From Streptomyces goshikiensis (GTDB lineage: Bacteria; Actinomycetota; Actinomycetes; Streptomycetales; Streptomycetaceae), in the NCBI RefSeq assembly GCF_014650555.1, contig NZ_BMVE01000003.1, positions 372,001-436,000 of the forward strand: 64,000 nucleotides of DNA, in the 5' to 3' direction. Below are positions 49,373 through 58,501 of the stretch, in pieces. The notes under the pieces were generated by a model. The model saw only the letters and a program-made list of their open reading frames with translations. It searched no databases and had not been told where the DNA came from. The translations under genes were made by a program, and so were the position numbers. Within the stretch, counting starts at the first letter, position 1, and each line of letters starts with the position of its first letter.

Positions 49373-52201
49373 ATGAGCGGAACGCGCCCCGGAACGTACT
49401 TCTCCCTGCTCGGACCGGTCCAGGCGCACCGCGATGATTCCCCGCTCCCGCTGGGCCCGCCCCAGCAGCGCGCCCTGCTCGCCATGCTGCTGTGCCGGCG
49501 CAACGCGGTCGTGGGCCTGGACGAGCTGATCGACGGCCTGTGGGGCGGGGAGCCGCCGCGCTCGGCGGTCGGGACGGTCAGGTCGTACGCGTACCGGCTG
49601 CGCCGCGCCCTCGGCGGCGGGCTCCTCACCCACGGGCGGGGCTACGCCCTCCAGGTCGGCCCGGGGGAGCTGGACCTGACCCGCTTCGACGAGCTGACCA
49701 CCCGGGCGCGCGCCCATGTCTCCGCCGGTGACCCGGAAGCGGCGCGGGACCTGCTGGCGCGGGCCCTGGAGATGTGGCGGGGGCCCGCCCTCGCCGGGCT
49801 GCCCGGCCCGCAGGCCCGCATCCAGCGCGAGCGGCTCGCCGAACTACGGCTGTCGGTCCTGATGGAGCGGGTCGAGCTGGACCTGCGGCTGGGCGGCCAC
49901 GGCGGGCTCGTCGCCGAGCTGACCGGCCTGTGCCTGGAGCACCCCCTCAACGACCGGCTGCGCACGCTCCGGGACGCCGCCCTGGAACGCGGCGGCCGGG
50001 AACGGGAGGCGCGGACGACACCGCCCGGCGCCGAGGCCCCCGCCGCCGCCCCCACCCCGACCGCCCCACCGCACTTACCCGTACCGGATCAACTCCCCTA
50101 TGTCCCGGGTGACTTCACCGGGCGCGCCGAGGCGGTACGGGACCTGCTCGACGCCCTGGCCCCGACGGCCCCCGAGACGGTGGTCGTCTGCGCCGTCGGC
50201 GGGATCGGCGGCATCGGCAAGACCACCCTCGCCGTGCACGCGGCCGGACGGCTCAGGGAGCACTTCCCCGACGGCCAGCTGTACGCGAACCTGCGCGGCG
50301 TACGCGAGGACCCGGCGGACCCCGCGGCCGTCCTCGCCGGATTCCTGCGCGCCCTCGGGGTGACGGACCCCGCGCTCCCCGAAGAGCCGCGGGAACGCGC
50401 CGCGCTCTACCGGACCCGCCTCGCGGGCAAGCGGATCCTGCTCGTCCTCGACGACGCCCGGGACGCCGCCCAGATCGAGCCCCTCCTGCCCGGATCGCCC
50501 ACCTGCGCCGTGCTCGTCACCAGCCGCAGCACCCTGTCCGGACTCCCGGCCGCCAGGCGCCTGCGCCTCGACGTCCTGCCCGCCGCCGAGGCGCTGGCCC
50601 TGCTCGGCCGGATCGTGGGGGAGGAGCGCATCACCGCCGAGCCCGCCGAGGCCGCGGCCCTCGTCGAGCGCTGCGGCGGGCTGCCCCTGGCGGTGCGCAT
50701 CGCGGGATCCCGGCTCGGGACGCGGCCGGCCTGGAAACTCGCGGACTTCCGCCGCCTCCTCGACGGCCGCCGCCCCGCGTTCGGCCCCGGGTTCGGCCCC
50801 GCCCTCCCCGGCCGGGACGAGCCCGAAGGCAGCGTCGAAGCCTGCTTCCGCCTCGGTTACGACCTGCTCGACGCGGGGCAGGCCCGGCTGTTCCGGCTCA
50901 TGGTCGTCCCCCGCACCCCGACGCTGGACCTCGCCTCGGCGGCGGCGCTCGCCGGGCTGGACCCCGCCGAAGCGGAGCGGCACCTGGAACGGCTGACGGC
51001 GCTCGGTCTCCTGGAATCCCCGGCCCCGCTGACCTACCGGTTCCACGACCTGCTGGGGGAGTTCGCCGCCGCCCGGTCCGAGGAACGCGACAGCCCCGGG
51101 GACCGTACGGCGGCCCTCCTGCGGCTGGCCGACCACATGCTGGCCTGCGCCCGGGAAGCGTACGCCGCCGAGCGCCCGGGCCACCCCCTCGTGGGCCTGC
51201 TGACACCCACGACCGCGCGGGGCGCGTCCTTCGAAGCCGGCCCCCCGCACATCGAGGCCGTGCTGGCCGTGGCCGTGCAGACCCTGGAGGCGCGGCCGTC
51301 GGCCGTCGGGCTGATCGCCGACACGCTCCTCGCGCTCGACCCGGCGCTCGACGGCTCGTTCCTGTGGGCCGCGCTCCTCACCCCCGCCCGCCGGGTCCTG
51401 CGTACCGCCGAGGAACAGGAGGACCTCCGCGCGGCCGGCCGGACCGGCTTCCTGCTGGGCTCGGCGCTCACCCGGCTGGGCCGGTTCGACGAGGCGGAGG
51501 CCGCACTCCACGACGCCGAGCGGGCAGCGGCGGCGGCCGCGGACGAGGTGGTGCGCACCGAGATCCTGATCTGCCGGGCCGTCGCCCGCCAGGGCCGCGC
51601 CGACTGGACGGCGGCCGACGCGCTCTACCGGGAGGCCATCGCCGCGGGCACCGCCTGCGGCAACGCGTGGGGCGCCACCAACGCCCGCTCGAACAGCGTC
51701 AGCACACTGCTCCGCCTGCGCCGCTACGCGGAGGCCGCCGAGGCCTGCCGGCTCAGCCTCACCGCGGCCCGCGAGGGCGGTGACCGCTACGGGGAAGCCC
51801 ACGCCCTGTACAGCCTCGGGATCGTCGCCCGCCAGGGCGGCCGCGCGGCGGAGGCGATCGCCCGGCACCGGGAGAGCGCCGAACTGGGCGTGCGCGGGGG
51901 CTACCCGGCCCTGGAGGTGATGAACCTGATCTCCGAGACCGCGGCCCACCTCGCGGCCGGCCACCCCCGGGAGGCCGCCGAGTGCGGCGAACGCGCGCTG
52001 GCCGCGACCGAGCGCCTCGGCTGGCGCGCCGCGCAGGCCCGGACCCTGCGCCTGCTGGGCACCGCCCTGGCCGAATACGGCGACCACGCCCGCGCGCGGA
52101 CCCGTCTGACGCAGGCCCTGGCCCACCTCGAAGCCCTCGCCCTGCCCGAGGCCGCCGAGGCCTCGGCCGTCCTGGCCTCCCTCGCCCCTCCTGGACACTG
52201 A
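49373..52201 (+). CDS. AfsR-like regulator: SARP HTH, shortened BTAD, NB-ARC, TPR
   Basis: A 942-aa global-type regulator. The winged-helix domain is at about 10-85 (PLPLGPPQQRALLAMLLC). The BTAD-like region is shortened: it runs to HPLNDRLRTLRDAALERGGR and lacks the usual last 30-40 residues, switching directly to a Pro/Ala linker. The P-loop is VGGIGGIGKTT (residues about 275-284), with the NB-ARC core and winged helix to about 600, then TPR repeats to the C-terminus. AfsR proteins integrate kinase signals to activate antibiotic regulators. ATG at 49373 has GGAAGAGG upstream. Confidence 0.85.
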   Translation: MSGTRPGTYFSLLGPVQAHRDDSPLPLGPPQQRALLAMLLCRRNAVVGLDELIDGLWGGEPPRSAVGTVRSYAYRLRRALGGGLLTHGRGYALQVGPGELDLTRFDELTTRARAHVSAGDPEAARDLLARALEMWRGPALAGLPGPQARIQRERLAELRLSVLMERVELDLRLGGHGGLVAELTGLCLEHPLNDRLRTLRDAALERGGREREARTTPPGAEAPAAAPTPTAPPHLPVPDQLPYVPGDFTGRAEAVRDLLDALAPTAPETVVVCAVGGIGGIGKTTLAVHAAGRLREHFPDGQLYANLRGVREDPADPAAVLAGFLRALGVTDPALPEEPRERAALYRTRLAGKRILLVLDDARDAAQIEPLLPGSPTCAVLVTSRSTLSGLPAARRLRLDVLPAAEALALLGRIVGEERITAEPAEAAALVERCGGLPLAVRIAGSRLGTRPAWKLADFRRLLDGRRPAFGPGFGPALPGRDEPEGSVEACFRLGYDLLDAGQARLFRLMVVPRTPTLDLASAAALAGLDPAEAERHLERLTALGLLESPAPLTYRFHDLLGEFAAARSEERDSPGDRTAALLRLADHMLACAREAYAAERPGHPLVGLLTPTTARGASFEAGPPHIEAVLAVAVQTLEARPSAVGLIADTLLALDPALDGSFLWAALLTPARRVLRTAEEQEDLRAAGRTGFLLGSALTRLGRFDEAEAALHDAERAAAAAADEVVRTEILICRAVARQGRADWTAADALYREAIAAGTACGNAWGATNARSNSVSTLLRLRRYAEAAEACRLSLTAAREGGDRYGEAHALYSLGIVARQGGRAAEAIARHRESAELGVRGGYPALEVMNLISETAAHLAAGHPREAAECGERALAATERLGWRAAQARTLRLLGTALAEYGDHARARTRLTQALAHLEALALPEAAEASAVLASLAPPGH

Positions 52202-52289
52202 TCATCAAGTCGACGTATTCGCAGGCCGGTTGGGGCTCTCACGGCCCAAGCGGTTGCTGGTGCACAGGGTGCGGCAGCATGCTGCACGC

Positions 52290-53483
52290 ATGGAATTCTC
52301 TCCCACCGCCGCCACGCTGCCCGGCATCGTCGCCGAGCTGGGCCTGGTGCGGACCCATGGACTGCTGGGCCTGCGGAGCCTCGAACTCCCGCTGCTGCAG
52401 GCGGCGTCGGCCGCCCACGGCGGCGGCGCCGGTGGCGACGGGGGCCAGGAGATACGGCCGGGCGCCGTGGAGACGCTGTTGCGGGACGCCGTGGAGACCC
52501 TGGGCGGCGGCGACCTGCAGACCGCCGCCGCCTACACGTTCGGGCTGACGCAGGGAGCGAGGGAGTGGGCGGCCCAGGACCGCAGGCGCCGGGCGGCCGG
52601 GGTGTTCCGGGTGAGCACCGACCGGTTCCGCAAGCACCACGAGAAGCTGGTGCTCGCCGAGACGGCGGAAGCCGTGCTCAGCCTGTGCGCGGCGCGGGGG
52701 GCTGCCGGCGGATCCGCCGCGGCGCCCGCCCGGGCGGCCGGGCCCGCACCGCTCGGCCCGCTGCCGCTGGACGTCGTCCTCGGCGGCACGAAGGCCCGTA
52801 TCACCGTGCACACCGGCCCCATCGAGTTCGTCACCGGCGTCGACGTCCTGGTCTCCTCCGAGAACACCTACCTGGAGATGTCGCGGACCTTCAGGCCGAC
52901 CACCTCCGGGGCGCTGCGCCGCGCCGCCGCCCGCCAGAACGCGGCAGGGGGCATCGTGGACGACGTACTGGCCCGCGAACTGCACGACTGGCTGGTGCGG
53001 TTCGCCGCCCCGGGCCTGCCCGTCGCTCCCGGCACCGTCGTCGCCACCTCGGCCGGCGAGCTCGCCTCCCAGGGCGTCCGCCGGATCTACCACGCCGCCA
53101 CCGTGATGCCGAGGTCCGACGGCGGCTACGACACCACGCCCGCCGTCGTCACGAAGGCGGTCCGGCAGGTCTTCGAGGAGGCCGCGGTGGAACGGGACGG
53201 CTTCGCCCCGCCCCTGACCTCGCTGTGCCTGCCGGTGCTCGGCGCCGGGCGCGGCGGCCTGGCACCGGCGGCGAGCCTGCGCGCGATGCTCGCCGCGATC
53301 GGCCCCGCGCTCGCCGAACGGCCCTACTGGGAGGTGCACCTCGCGGTGCGGCGGCCCGAGGTGGCCCGCGTCGTGCTCGACGTCTTGGCGGAGTACCGCC
53401 CGATGACGGCGGCCCACGCTCAGGAGGCGCCCGCCGGACGGCCCGAGCACGCGCGCACGGCGGACGGCCGGCCGGAGGACTGA
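52290..53483 (+). CDS. Macro-domain protein
   Basis: About 397 aa. The N-terminal 170 residues form an alpha-helical region without a recognised motif. The macro domain spans about 185-370: HTGPIEFVTGVDVLVSSENTYLEM, GTVVATSAGELASQGVRRIYHAATVMP and LTSLCLPVLGAGRGGL, i.e. the ADP-ribose-binding loops of the fold. Such proteins bind or hydrolyse ADP-ribose or related nucleotides. The start is uncertain: ATG at 52290 has no good ribosome-binding site. It converges, 16 nt apart, with the kinase of the TerY-P triad. Confidence 0.8.
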   Translation: MEFSPTAATLPGIVAELGLVRTHGLLGLRSLELPLLQAASAAHGGGAGGDGGQEIRPGAVETLLRDAVETLGGGDLQTAAAYTFGLTQGAREWAAQDRRRRAAGVFRVSTDRFRKHHEKLVLAETAEAVLSLCAARGAAGGSAAAPARAAGPAPLGPLPLDVVLGGTKARITVHTGPIEFVTGVDVLVSSENTYLEMSRTFRPTTSGALRRAAARQNAAGGIVDDVLARELHDWLVRFAAPGLPVAPGTVVATSAGELASQGVRRIYHAATVMPRSDGGYDTTPAVVTKAVRQVFEEAAVERDGFAPPLTSLCLPVLGAGRGGLAPAASLRAMLAAIGPALAERPYWEVHLAVRRPEVARVVLDVLAEYRPMTAAHAQEAPAGRPEHARTADGRPED

Positions 53484-53499
53484 CCGGTCCGGCGCCTCC

Positions 53500-55008
53500 T
53501 CAGTCCGCATCGGTCACGTCCGTCAGGCGGTACGAACTCGTCGTGCCGTCCGGCACGGTGACCCGGACCCGGTCCCCGTCGATCTCGTAGAGGTAGTCGC
53601 CCCGGGACGCCCGGTACCCGGTGTCCGTCCGGGTCGCCGGGATCGTCATGGTGTCCGGCCGGTCCAGCAGCCCGCCGTGGTAGTACACCCTGGCGTCGGC
53701 CGTCCGGCACAGGGTGATGTCGTGCCGGTCCGTCAGGTAGTGCCGGAGCAGTACCGCGTCGCTCCTGGAACCGGCGGGCAGGTCCGCCGCGATCTCCGCC
53801 GGGCACGGCCGCCCGCCGGCGGACGGGCCGTGGCCCGCGCCGTCTTCCCCCCGGCCCCGGAACACGAGGTACCCGCCCCCGCCGATCAGGGCGAGGACCA
53901 GGACCACCACGAGCGCCCACCACCCGTAGCCGTCCCCCGAAGGCGGCGGCGGGGGCGGGGCGGCCCGCCGGGCGGGCGGCTGGTGTACGGGCCGCTGCGC
54001 GGGCCGCCGGGCGGGTACGAGCGCGGGCGCGGGCGCCGGCGCGGGGATCCGGGCGGCCGCCTTCGGCTGGGCGAACGCGGCCCGGTATCCCTGGGCGTAC
54101 GTGTCCAGTACGTCGAGCGCGGGCCGGCGGAAGTTCCCCTTGCCGTCGAGGTAGACCGCTTGGAGGGCGCTGCGCCACTGCGCCGCCGTGGGCCGGTCGT
54201 CCGTGGCGAGTGGCTGGTCGAGCGCCCGGGCGAACATGCCCCGCAGCTTCGGGTCGAGGCGCTGCGGGAAGCCGGAGGCCCTGCTCCAGGTCCCGCCCAC
54301 GTACTGCGGGCCGCCGGGGTTGAGGAACAGACCCTTGTACAGGGCCAGCGCCAGGGCGTACCGGTCGCTGTAGCGGTCGTGCGCCCGAATCTTCTGGCCC
54401 TGTAGCCGGGGGTCCTCCCAGCCGGGGGTGCAGACGCCGTGCGCCGGCGCGGGGGAGAAGGAGCGGATCCCGTCGCTGTCGATCAGGTACGCGTGTGACG
54501 GCGACGGCCGCCAGACCAGGTTCTTCGCGGAGACGTCCCCGTGCAGCAGTTGCTCGGATTCGAGGAACGCGAAGATGTCGCACACCCGGATCAGCACCCC
54601 CACCCGGACCGCTGCCCGCGGCGGGTTCGCGCGGGCGAGGGAGAGGAAGTCGAGCGTGCGCGGACTCTTGCCGTCGCGCATGAAGTCGCCCGGGATCAGG
54701 GGTACGACGACACCGCTGACCTGCCGGCCCGAACGCACGATGTCGATGGGCCAGTTGACCGAGGAATCGGCGGTCTCGGCGAAGGAACCCGCGGCCTCGG
54801 CGCGGGCCACGACGGCTTGCCCCACCTGCTGGATCCGGGTCAGCTGTGCGATGTCGGCGGGGTCCGCCAGCGGTGTGCGGTACTCCTTGTAGACCCGTAC
54901 GACCCCTTTGTCGTCACGGCAGCGGTACAGCCTGGCCTGGCCGCCGCTGTTCAGCTCGGCGTCGTCCACGGCGTACCGGCGGCCGGAGGAACCGCTGAGA
55001 TGACGCAT
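53500..55008 (-). CDS. Membrane-anchored Ser/Thr kinase-like protein of TerY-P triad
   Basis: A 502-aa protein. The kinase domain (about 15-300) has a Gly-rich loop (NSGGQARLYRC), Lys in VRVYKEY, catalytic loop HGDVSAKNLVW (HGD for HRD, with Asn) and DSDG in place of DFG, so activity is plausible but noncanonical. A Pro/Ala linker leads to a transmembrane helix (WWALVVVLVLALIGGGGYLV, about 365-385) and a small C-terminal extracytoplasmic domain. It is the last of three co-oriented genes (vWA, PP2C, kinase; gaps about 10 nt), the arrangement known as TerY-P. Confidence 0.84.
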   Translation of the reverse strand: MRHLSGSSGRRYAVDDAELNSGGQARLYRCRDDKGVVRVYKEYRTPLADPADIAQLTRIQQVGQAVVARAEAAGSFAETADSSVNWPIDIVRSGRQVSGVVVPLIPGDFMRDGKSPRTLDFLSLARANPPRAAVRVGVLIRVCDIFAFLESEQLLHGDVSAKNLVWRPSPSHAYLIDSDGIRSFSPAPAHGVCTPGWEDPRLQGQKIRAHDRYSDRYALALALYKGLFLNPGGPQYVGGTWSRASGFPQRLDPKLRGMFARALDQPLATDDRPTAAQWRSALQAVYLDGKGNFRRPALDVLDTYAQGYRAAFAQPKAAARIPAPAPAPALVPARRPAQRPVHQPPARRAAPPPPPPSGDGYGWWALVVVLVLALIGGGGYLVFRGRGEDGAGHGPSAGGRPCPAEIAADLPAGSRSDAVLLRHYLTDRHDITLCRTADARVYYHGGLLDRPDTMTIPATRTDTGYRASRGDYLYEIDGDRVRVTVPDGTTSSYRLTDVTDAD

Positions 55009-55018
55009 GACCTGTTCC

Positions 55019-56146
55019 TCACGGTTCCAGGCGGGGGATGTGATCGAGGGGCGCGGACCAGGTGATCAGCGCCGTACGGTCGTCGTGGGAGCCCTGGCGG
55101 CGGTAGCGCAGGGAGTCGAGCATCCGGGCGGGGCCACAGGGCACCGACCAGCGCGAGGCCAGCCAGGTCCGTACGGACGGCGAGTCGAACAGGTCGATCG
55201 CCAGCCCGTCGGTGGTGACGACGACCGCGTCCACCCCGGCCAGCGCGACGGGGGCGTACTCGGCGACCCGGGCCGGATCCTCGCAGGGCAGGTACGCCGT
55301 GACGACGTTGGCCGGCCCCTCGCTCGCGGCCGGGAAGGGGGCCTCGTACCTTCCCCGGGCGAGGGTGAAGACGTTGCAGTCGCCGACCCGTACGGCATGC
55401 CCCGTGAGGGCGTGCCGCGCCACGCCCTCATCCTCCCCCTCGCCCTCGGCGGGCAGCGGCAGCCAGCACACCGCGACGGTGGCCGCGAGGTCCGAGTCCG
55501 TCAAGGGCTCCAGAACGGCCGCGCGATGACGCCGTACCGCCGCGTTCCCGGTGGCGAGGACCTCCCGCAGGACGTCCTGCGGGACCTCGGCCATCCGCTG
55601 CCCCGTGATGTGGGCGGCGGCCTCGCAGAGGTACGAGGCCAGCAGGCCCGCGCCGGTCTGCGCCGTCGCGGGCCGCGAGCCGAGGCCGTCGCAGACGACC
55701 AGGACGAGCCCGGAGCCGTCGTGGGTGGCGGTGTACCGGTAGACGTCCTGGCCGGACGTGCCGTGCAGCAGGTGCGAGGTGCCGGTCAGGCTGGCCGCCG
55801 CGATCCAGCGTCCCCGCAGCAGCCCGCCGTCCGCGCGCATCCCGGGCAGGCCGGTTGGGAGACCGGTCAGCAGGGGCGCGGGCAGCGGGGACAGCGGCCC
55901 GGTGCGGGGAGCCTCGGTGGGCAACTCCGCGAATCCGACGCCCTGTTCGGCCGTCACCACCTCGGCGGAGTGCGTGTCGTGCGTACCCGTACCGTCCTGC
56001 TGGGTGTCCTGGGTGTCCTGGGTGTCCTGTGCGTCCGCCGGCTCCGGGGCGGTGGCCCCGGAGCCGGACGGGCCGGCGGGGGAAGCGGGGCCGGCCGTGG
56101 CCGCCGACGGCTCCTCCCGAGGGCCGCGCCACCACTTGAGGCTCAT
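55019..56146 (-). CDS. PP2C-type protein phosphatase of TerY-P triad
   Basis: A 375-aa protein. After an about 110-residue disordered Ala/Gly/Asp-rich leader, which includes a DTQ tripeptide repeat from a 9-bp tandem repeat near 56000-56030, comes a PP2C domain: GTSGQDVYRY, VLVVCDGLGSRPATAQTGAG, VVVTTDGLAIDL and SHDDRTALITW, giving the metal-binding Asp residues. It lies 10 nt downstream of the vWA gene and 10 nt upstream of the kinase, and likely counteracts that kinase or modifies the vWA partner. Confidence 0.84.
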   Translation of the reverse strand: MSLKWWRGPREEPSAATAGPASPAGPSGSGATAPEPADAQDTQDTQDTQQDGTGTHDTHSAEVVTAEQGVGFAELPTEAPRTGPLSPLPAPLLTGLPTGLPGMRADGGLLRGRWIAAASLTGTSHLLHGTSGQDVYRYTATHDGSGLVLVVCDGLGSRPATAQTGAGLLASYLCEAAAHITGQRMAEVPQDVLREVLATGNAAVRRHRAAVLEPLTDSDLAATVAVCWLPLPAEGEGEDEGVARHALTGHAVRVGDCNVFTLARGRYEAPFPAASEGPANVVTAYLPCEDPARVAEYAPVALAGVDAVVVTTDGLAIDLFDSPSVRTWLASRWSVPCGPARMLDSLRYRRQGSHDDRTALITWSAPLDHIPRLEP

Positions 56147-56156
56147 CGACGGCCCG

Positions 56157-56837
56157 TCAGTTCGTGAAGACCGGCAGCGGCGTCAGCCCGGTGGACTCCG
56201 GAATGGTCAGCCCCGCCGCGCCCCCCGCCTGGAACGAACCGGAGGTCGTCTTGATGCTCATCAGCACGGTGTGCAGGATCTCCTTGACCGCCACCGCCGG
56301 GTCCATGTCCTCGGCGAAGAAGGCGTGCCGGGTGGACACCTGCGCGATCACATCGCGGTTCGCCTGCCCGAAACCGAAACTCACCACCTCCGCGCCGTAC
56401 TTGTCCTCCTTGCTCCGCAGCCGGTCGAAGCCGCTCTTCCAGCTCTGCGAGGAGTTGTGCTGGCCGTCGCTGAGGAAGAACACCACCGGCCGGTGGTAGC
56501 GCGCGCCCCGGCCGAGGGCGCCGATGCCGTCGACGAGCGCCTCACGGCCGACCCTGAACCCCTCGGCGAAGTCGGTGCCGCCCTGCGGGCTGAGCGTGGG
56601 CATCCGCGCGTGGGCCATGTCGCTGAGCGGCAGGACACAGGCGGCAGTGTCGGAGAACGTGACCACCGAGACGCGGGCGATCTCTCCGGTGGTCGGGTCG
56701 TCCAGGATCGCCCGCTGCATGGCGGGGAGCGCGGTGTTCATCGCCGCCATCGGGCCGCCCGACATCGACCCGGACACGTCGATGAGAAGGCAGACGGGGA
56801 ATACCGCGGGACGTTCCGATTGCGAGAACTGGGACAC
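56157..56837 (-). CDS. vWA-domain protein (TerY-like) of TerY-P triad
   Basis: A 226-aa von Willebrand factor A domain with an intact metal-ion-dependent adhesion site: Asp20-x-Ser22-x-Ser24 (LIDVSGSMSGG), a Thr in PQGGTDFAEG and Asp in VFFLSDGQHN. It matches TerY-type scaffolds of stress-response triads. The GTG at 56837 was chosen because GGAG sits five nucleotides upstream. It is the first gene of the vWA-PP2C-kinase operon. A 277-bp gap precedes it. Confidence 0.84.
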   Translation of the reverse strand: MSQFSQSERPAVFPVCLLIDVSGSMSGGPMAAMNTALPAMQRAILDDPTTGEIARVSVVTFSDTAACVLPLSDMAHARMPTLSPQGGTDFAEGFRVGREALVDGIGALGRGARYHRPVVFFLSDGQHNSSQSWKSGFDRLRSKEDKYGAEVVSFGFGQANRDVIAQVSTRHAFFAEDMDPAVAVKEILHTVLMSIKTTSGSFQAGGAAGLTIPESTGLTPLPVFTN

Positions 56838-57114
56838 GGGAACTCCAATTTCGTGCGGACGCGCGAGACGGGCATGGAAGTGACCGGAAGGGAAAGGGAG
56901 GGGAATGCCGGGTAATCGGCATGAGGAATGGAGCGGCTCGCGGAACATTCCGCGCCTCGCGGCTCCGCATTCCCCCTGATCGCGTCCCTCCACTATGCAC
57001 GATCGGGGAGGGTGATCGAGCGCTGTTTTCCGTATAGTGAGGCAATTCCCGGAGGACGCCCGGACTACGCCCGGATCGCGCCCGGCCCGCGCCCGGGCCG
57101 GGCGCCCGGCGGCT
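56838..57114. other. Gap upstream of the TerY-P operon
   Basis: This 277-bp non-coding stretch separates the vWA operon from the upstream co-oriented RES toxin gene. An A/T-richer patch around 56990-57050 (TTTTCCGTATAGTGAGG) could hold the triad promoter. No gene was seen. Confidence 0.4.
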
Positions 57115-57792
57115 TCAGTCCGCGGGCGCGCCGACCCGCGCGCAGTACGGGTCCAACGCGCTGTCGAGCCAGCGCCGGCCCGCACTGTCGTCGAGGTCGA
57201 TGCCGCCCGGGACGGGGCGCAGGACCTCGTTCCCGTCCTCGCGGACCAGCGGGCCGAAGCGGTCGCCGAAGAGCACCGCGGTGGGCTCCGGATGGTTCTG
57301 CCGGGAGGTCCAGACCAGCCCCTGCGCCCAGTCGGCCTGCCCGCGCAGCCAGTGGCCCCAGCGCCGGGTGAAGGGGTAGTCGGGGGATTCGGACTGGGTC
57401 AGCCAGGTGCCCTGGTTGACCGCGCTCGTCGCGCGGCGGTCGAGCAGCGAGAGCAGCGTGACGTCGGTCAGCAGCTCCAGCCGGGACAGGCGCCGGTCCT
57501 CGATGGCGCTGTACGAGACCACGCGCGGCTCCCCGTCGTCGACCGGGAGCTCCTTCAGCAGGCTCTCGACGAGGGCGGTCTCGGCGCTGGGGGCCAGGTA
57601 GAGGTAGGAGTACTCGTCGTTGGGGGTGCTGTCGAAGCGGGTGCCGCCGAAGTGGTGGTCGACCACGGTCGCGTTGAAGTCGGCCGCCGATCGGCTCTTG
57701 CGGTGCACCCGGTAGAGCGTCGTTCCGGCGGGCCAGACCACCTGGTGCGGTGTGCCCGCGAGCTTGCCGGGGAGTTTCGCCGGACGTGCCAC
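57115..57792 (-). CDS. RES-domain NAD+-degrading toxin-like protein
   Basis: A 225-aa RES-family protein. The family Arg, Glu and Ser motif is seen as Arg28 (TLYRVHRKS), then RFDSTPNDEYSYLYLAPSAETALVESLLKE with the conserved Glu, and SAVNQGTW/SRQNHPEPTAVLF later. RES toxins consume NAD+ by phosphorolysis or hydrolysis and are neutralised by Xre/MbcA-type partners. The GTG start lies 1 nt after the stop of the upstream antitoxin-like gene (TGA-C-GTG), so translation is coupled. No signal peptide. Confidence 0.8.
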   Translation of the reverse strand: MARPAKLPGKLAGTPHQVVWPAGTTLYRVHRKSRSAADFNATVVDHHFGGTRFDSTPNDEYSYLYLAPSAETALVESLLKELPVDDGEPRVVSYSAIEDRRLSRLELLTDVTLLSLLDRRATSAVNQGTWLTQSESPDYPFTRRWGHWLRGQADWAQGLVWTSRQNHPEPTAVLFGDRFGPLVREDGNEVLRPVPGGIDLDDSAGRRWLDSALDPYCARVGAPAD

Positions 57793-57793
57793 G

Positions 57794-58501
57794 TCAGTCC
57801 CCCTCGCCCACGGCCCGGGCCGCGGCCATCAGTTCGTCGTCCGGGACGCTGCCCAGGACCTCCGCCGGCGGGGCCGCGAGCCAGTGGTTGGGCCCCAGCC
57901 ACCAGTCCGCGGCGCCCCACGGGTCCTTGGAGGCCCTGAGCACCTCGTTGATGGCCAGGACCAGCGGCACCGGGACGCAGTCCTCCTGGAACTGGAACGA
58001 CGGCAGCCGCACCTCTCCGCCCTTCCGGGTCAGCCGGATCAGGTGCGGGTGCCGGGGATCCTGCCGCAGCACGTCCCTGACCTGAGCCTCGGAGAGCGAG
58101 GAGGCGGAGAGCAGCCGCTCGCGGATGCGGTCCCACGAGGAGGGCGCCGCAGGGCCCGCCGGCTCGGCCCGGTGGTGCAGAGGCCGGGCGCCCGAGGACC
58201 GGACGGGCACGTGGTGGCCGTGCCGCGTGGCCATCCGGCGGATGAGCCCGGGCGCCGCCGACCGGTCGGGCGCCATGGTCGAGCGCCACCTGCGCAGGGC
58301 GGGGTCGTCGGCCGGGAGCCGGCCGCGCACATGGGCCGCCACCGCCTCGCCGACGGCCCTGAGCCCGTCGTCGTCCGAGACGTTCGCGAACAGTCCCAGC
58401 AAACGATCGAGCTGAATACGATCAGCTTCGGTCAAACGTTCGCGTATATCGTCAGGATTCGATTCGAGGTCGGCCAGAATCGAAAGATCAATATCGTCCA
58501 T
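57794..58501 (-). CDS. Putative antitoxin partner of RES toxin (Xre/MbcA-like C-terminus)
   Basis: A 235-aa protein encoded immediately upstream of the RES gene. The C-terminal 80 residues (FQFQEDCVPVPLVLAINEVL, then WWLGPNHWLAAPPAEVLGSVPDDELMAAARAV) resemble the Xre/MbcA/ParS toxin-binding domain, whose C-terminal tail plugs the RES active site. The N-terminus is acidic and helical, with no clear DNA-binding motif. The length exceeds the usual about 130-160 aa, so it may carry an extra domain. The antitoxin assignment is inferred from order and C-terminal similarity. Confidence 0.65.
   Translation of the reverse strand: MDDIDLSILADLESNPDDIRERLTEADRIQLDRLLGLFANVSDDDGLRAVGEAVAAHVRGRLPADDPALRRWRSTMAPDRSAAPGLIRRMATRHGHHVPVRSSGARPLHHRAEPAGPAAPSSWDRIRERLLSASSLSEAQVRDVLRQDPRHPHLIRLTRKGGEVRLPSFQFQEDCVPVPLVLAINEVLRASKDPWGAADWWLGPNHWLAAPPAEVLGSVPDDELMAAARAVGEGD

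Noticed and set aside
56000..56032. 9-bp tandem repeat in the PP2C leader as CRISPR-like
   Set aside because: Short, in-frame within a coding region and without spacers; it only encodes repeated DTQ.
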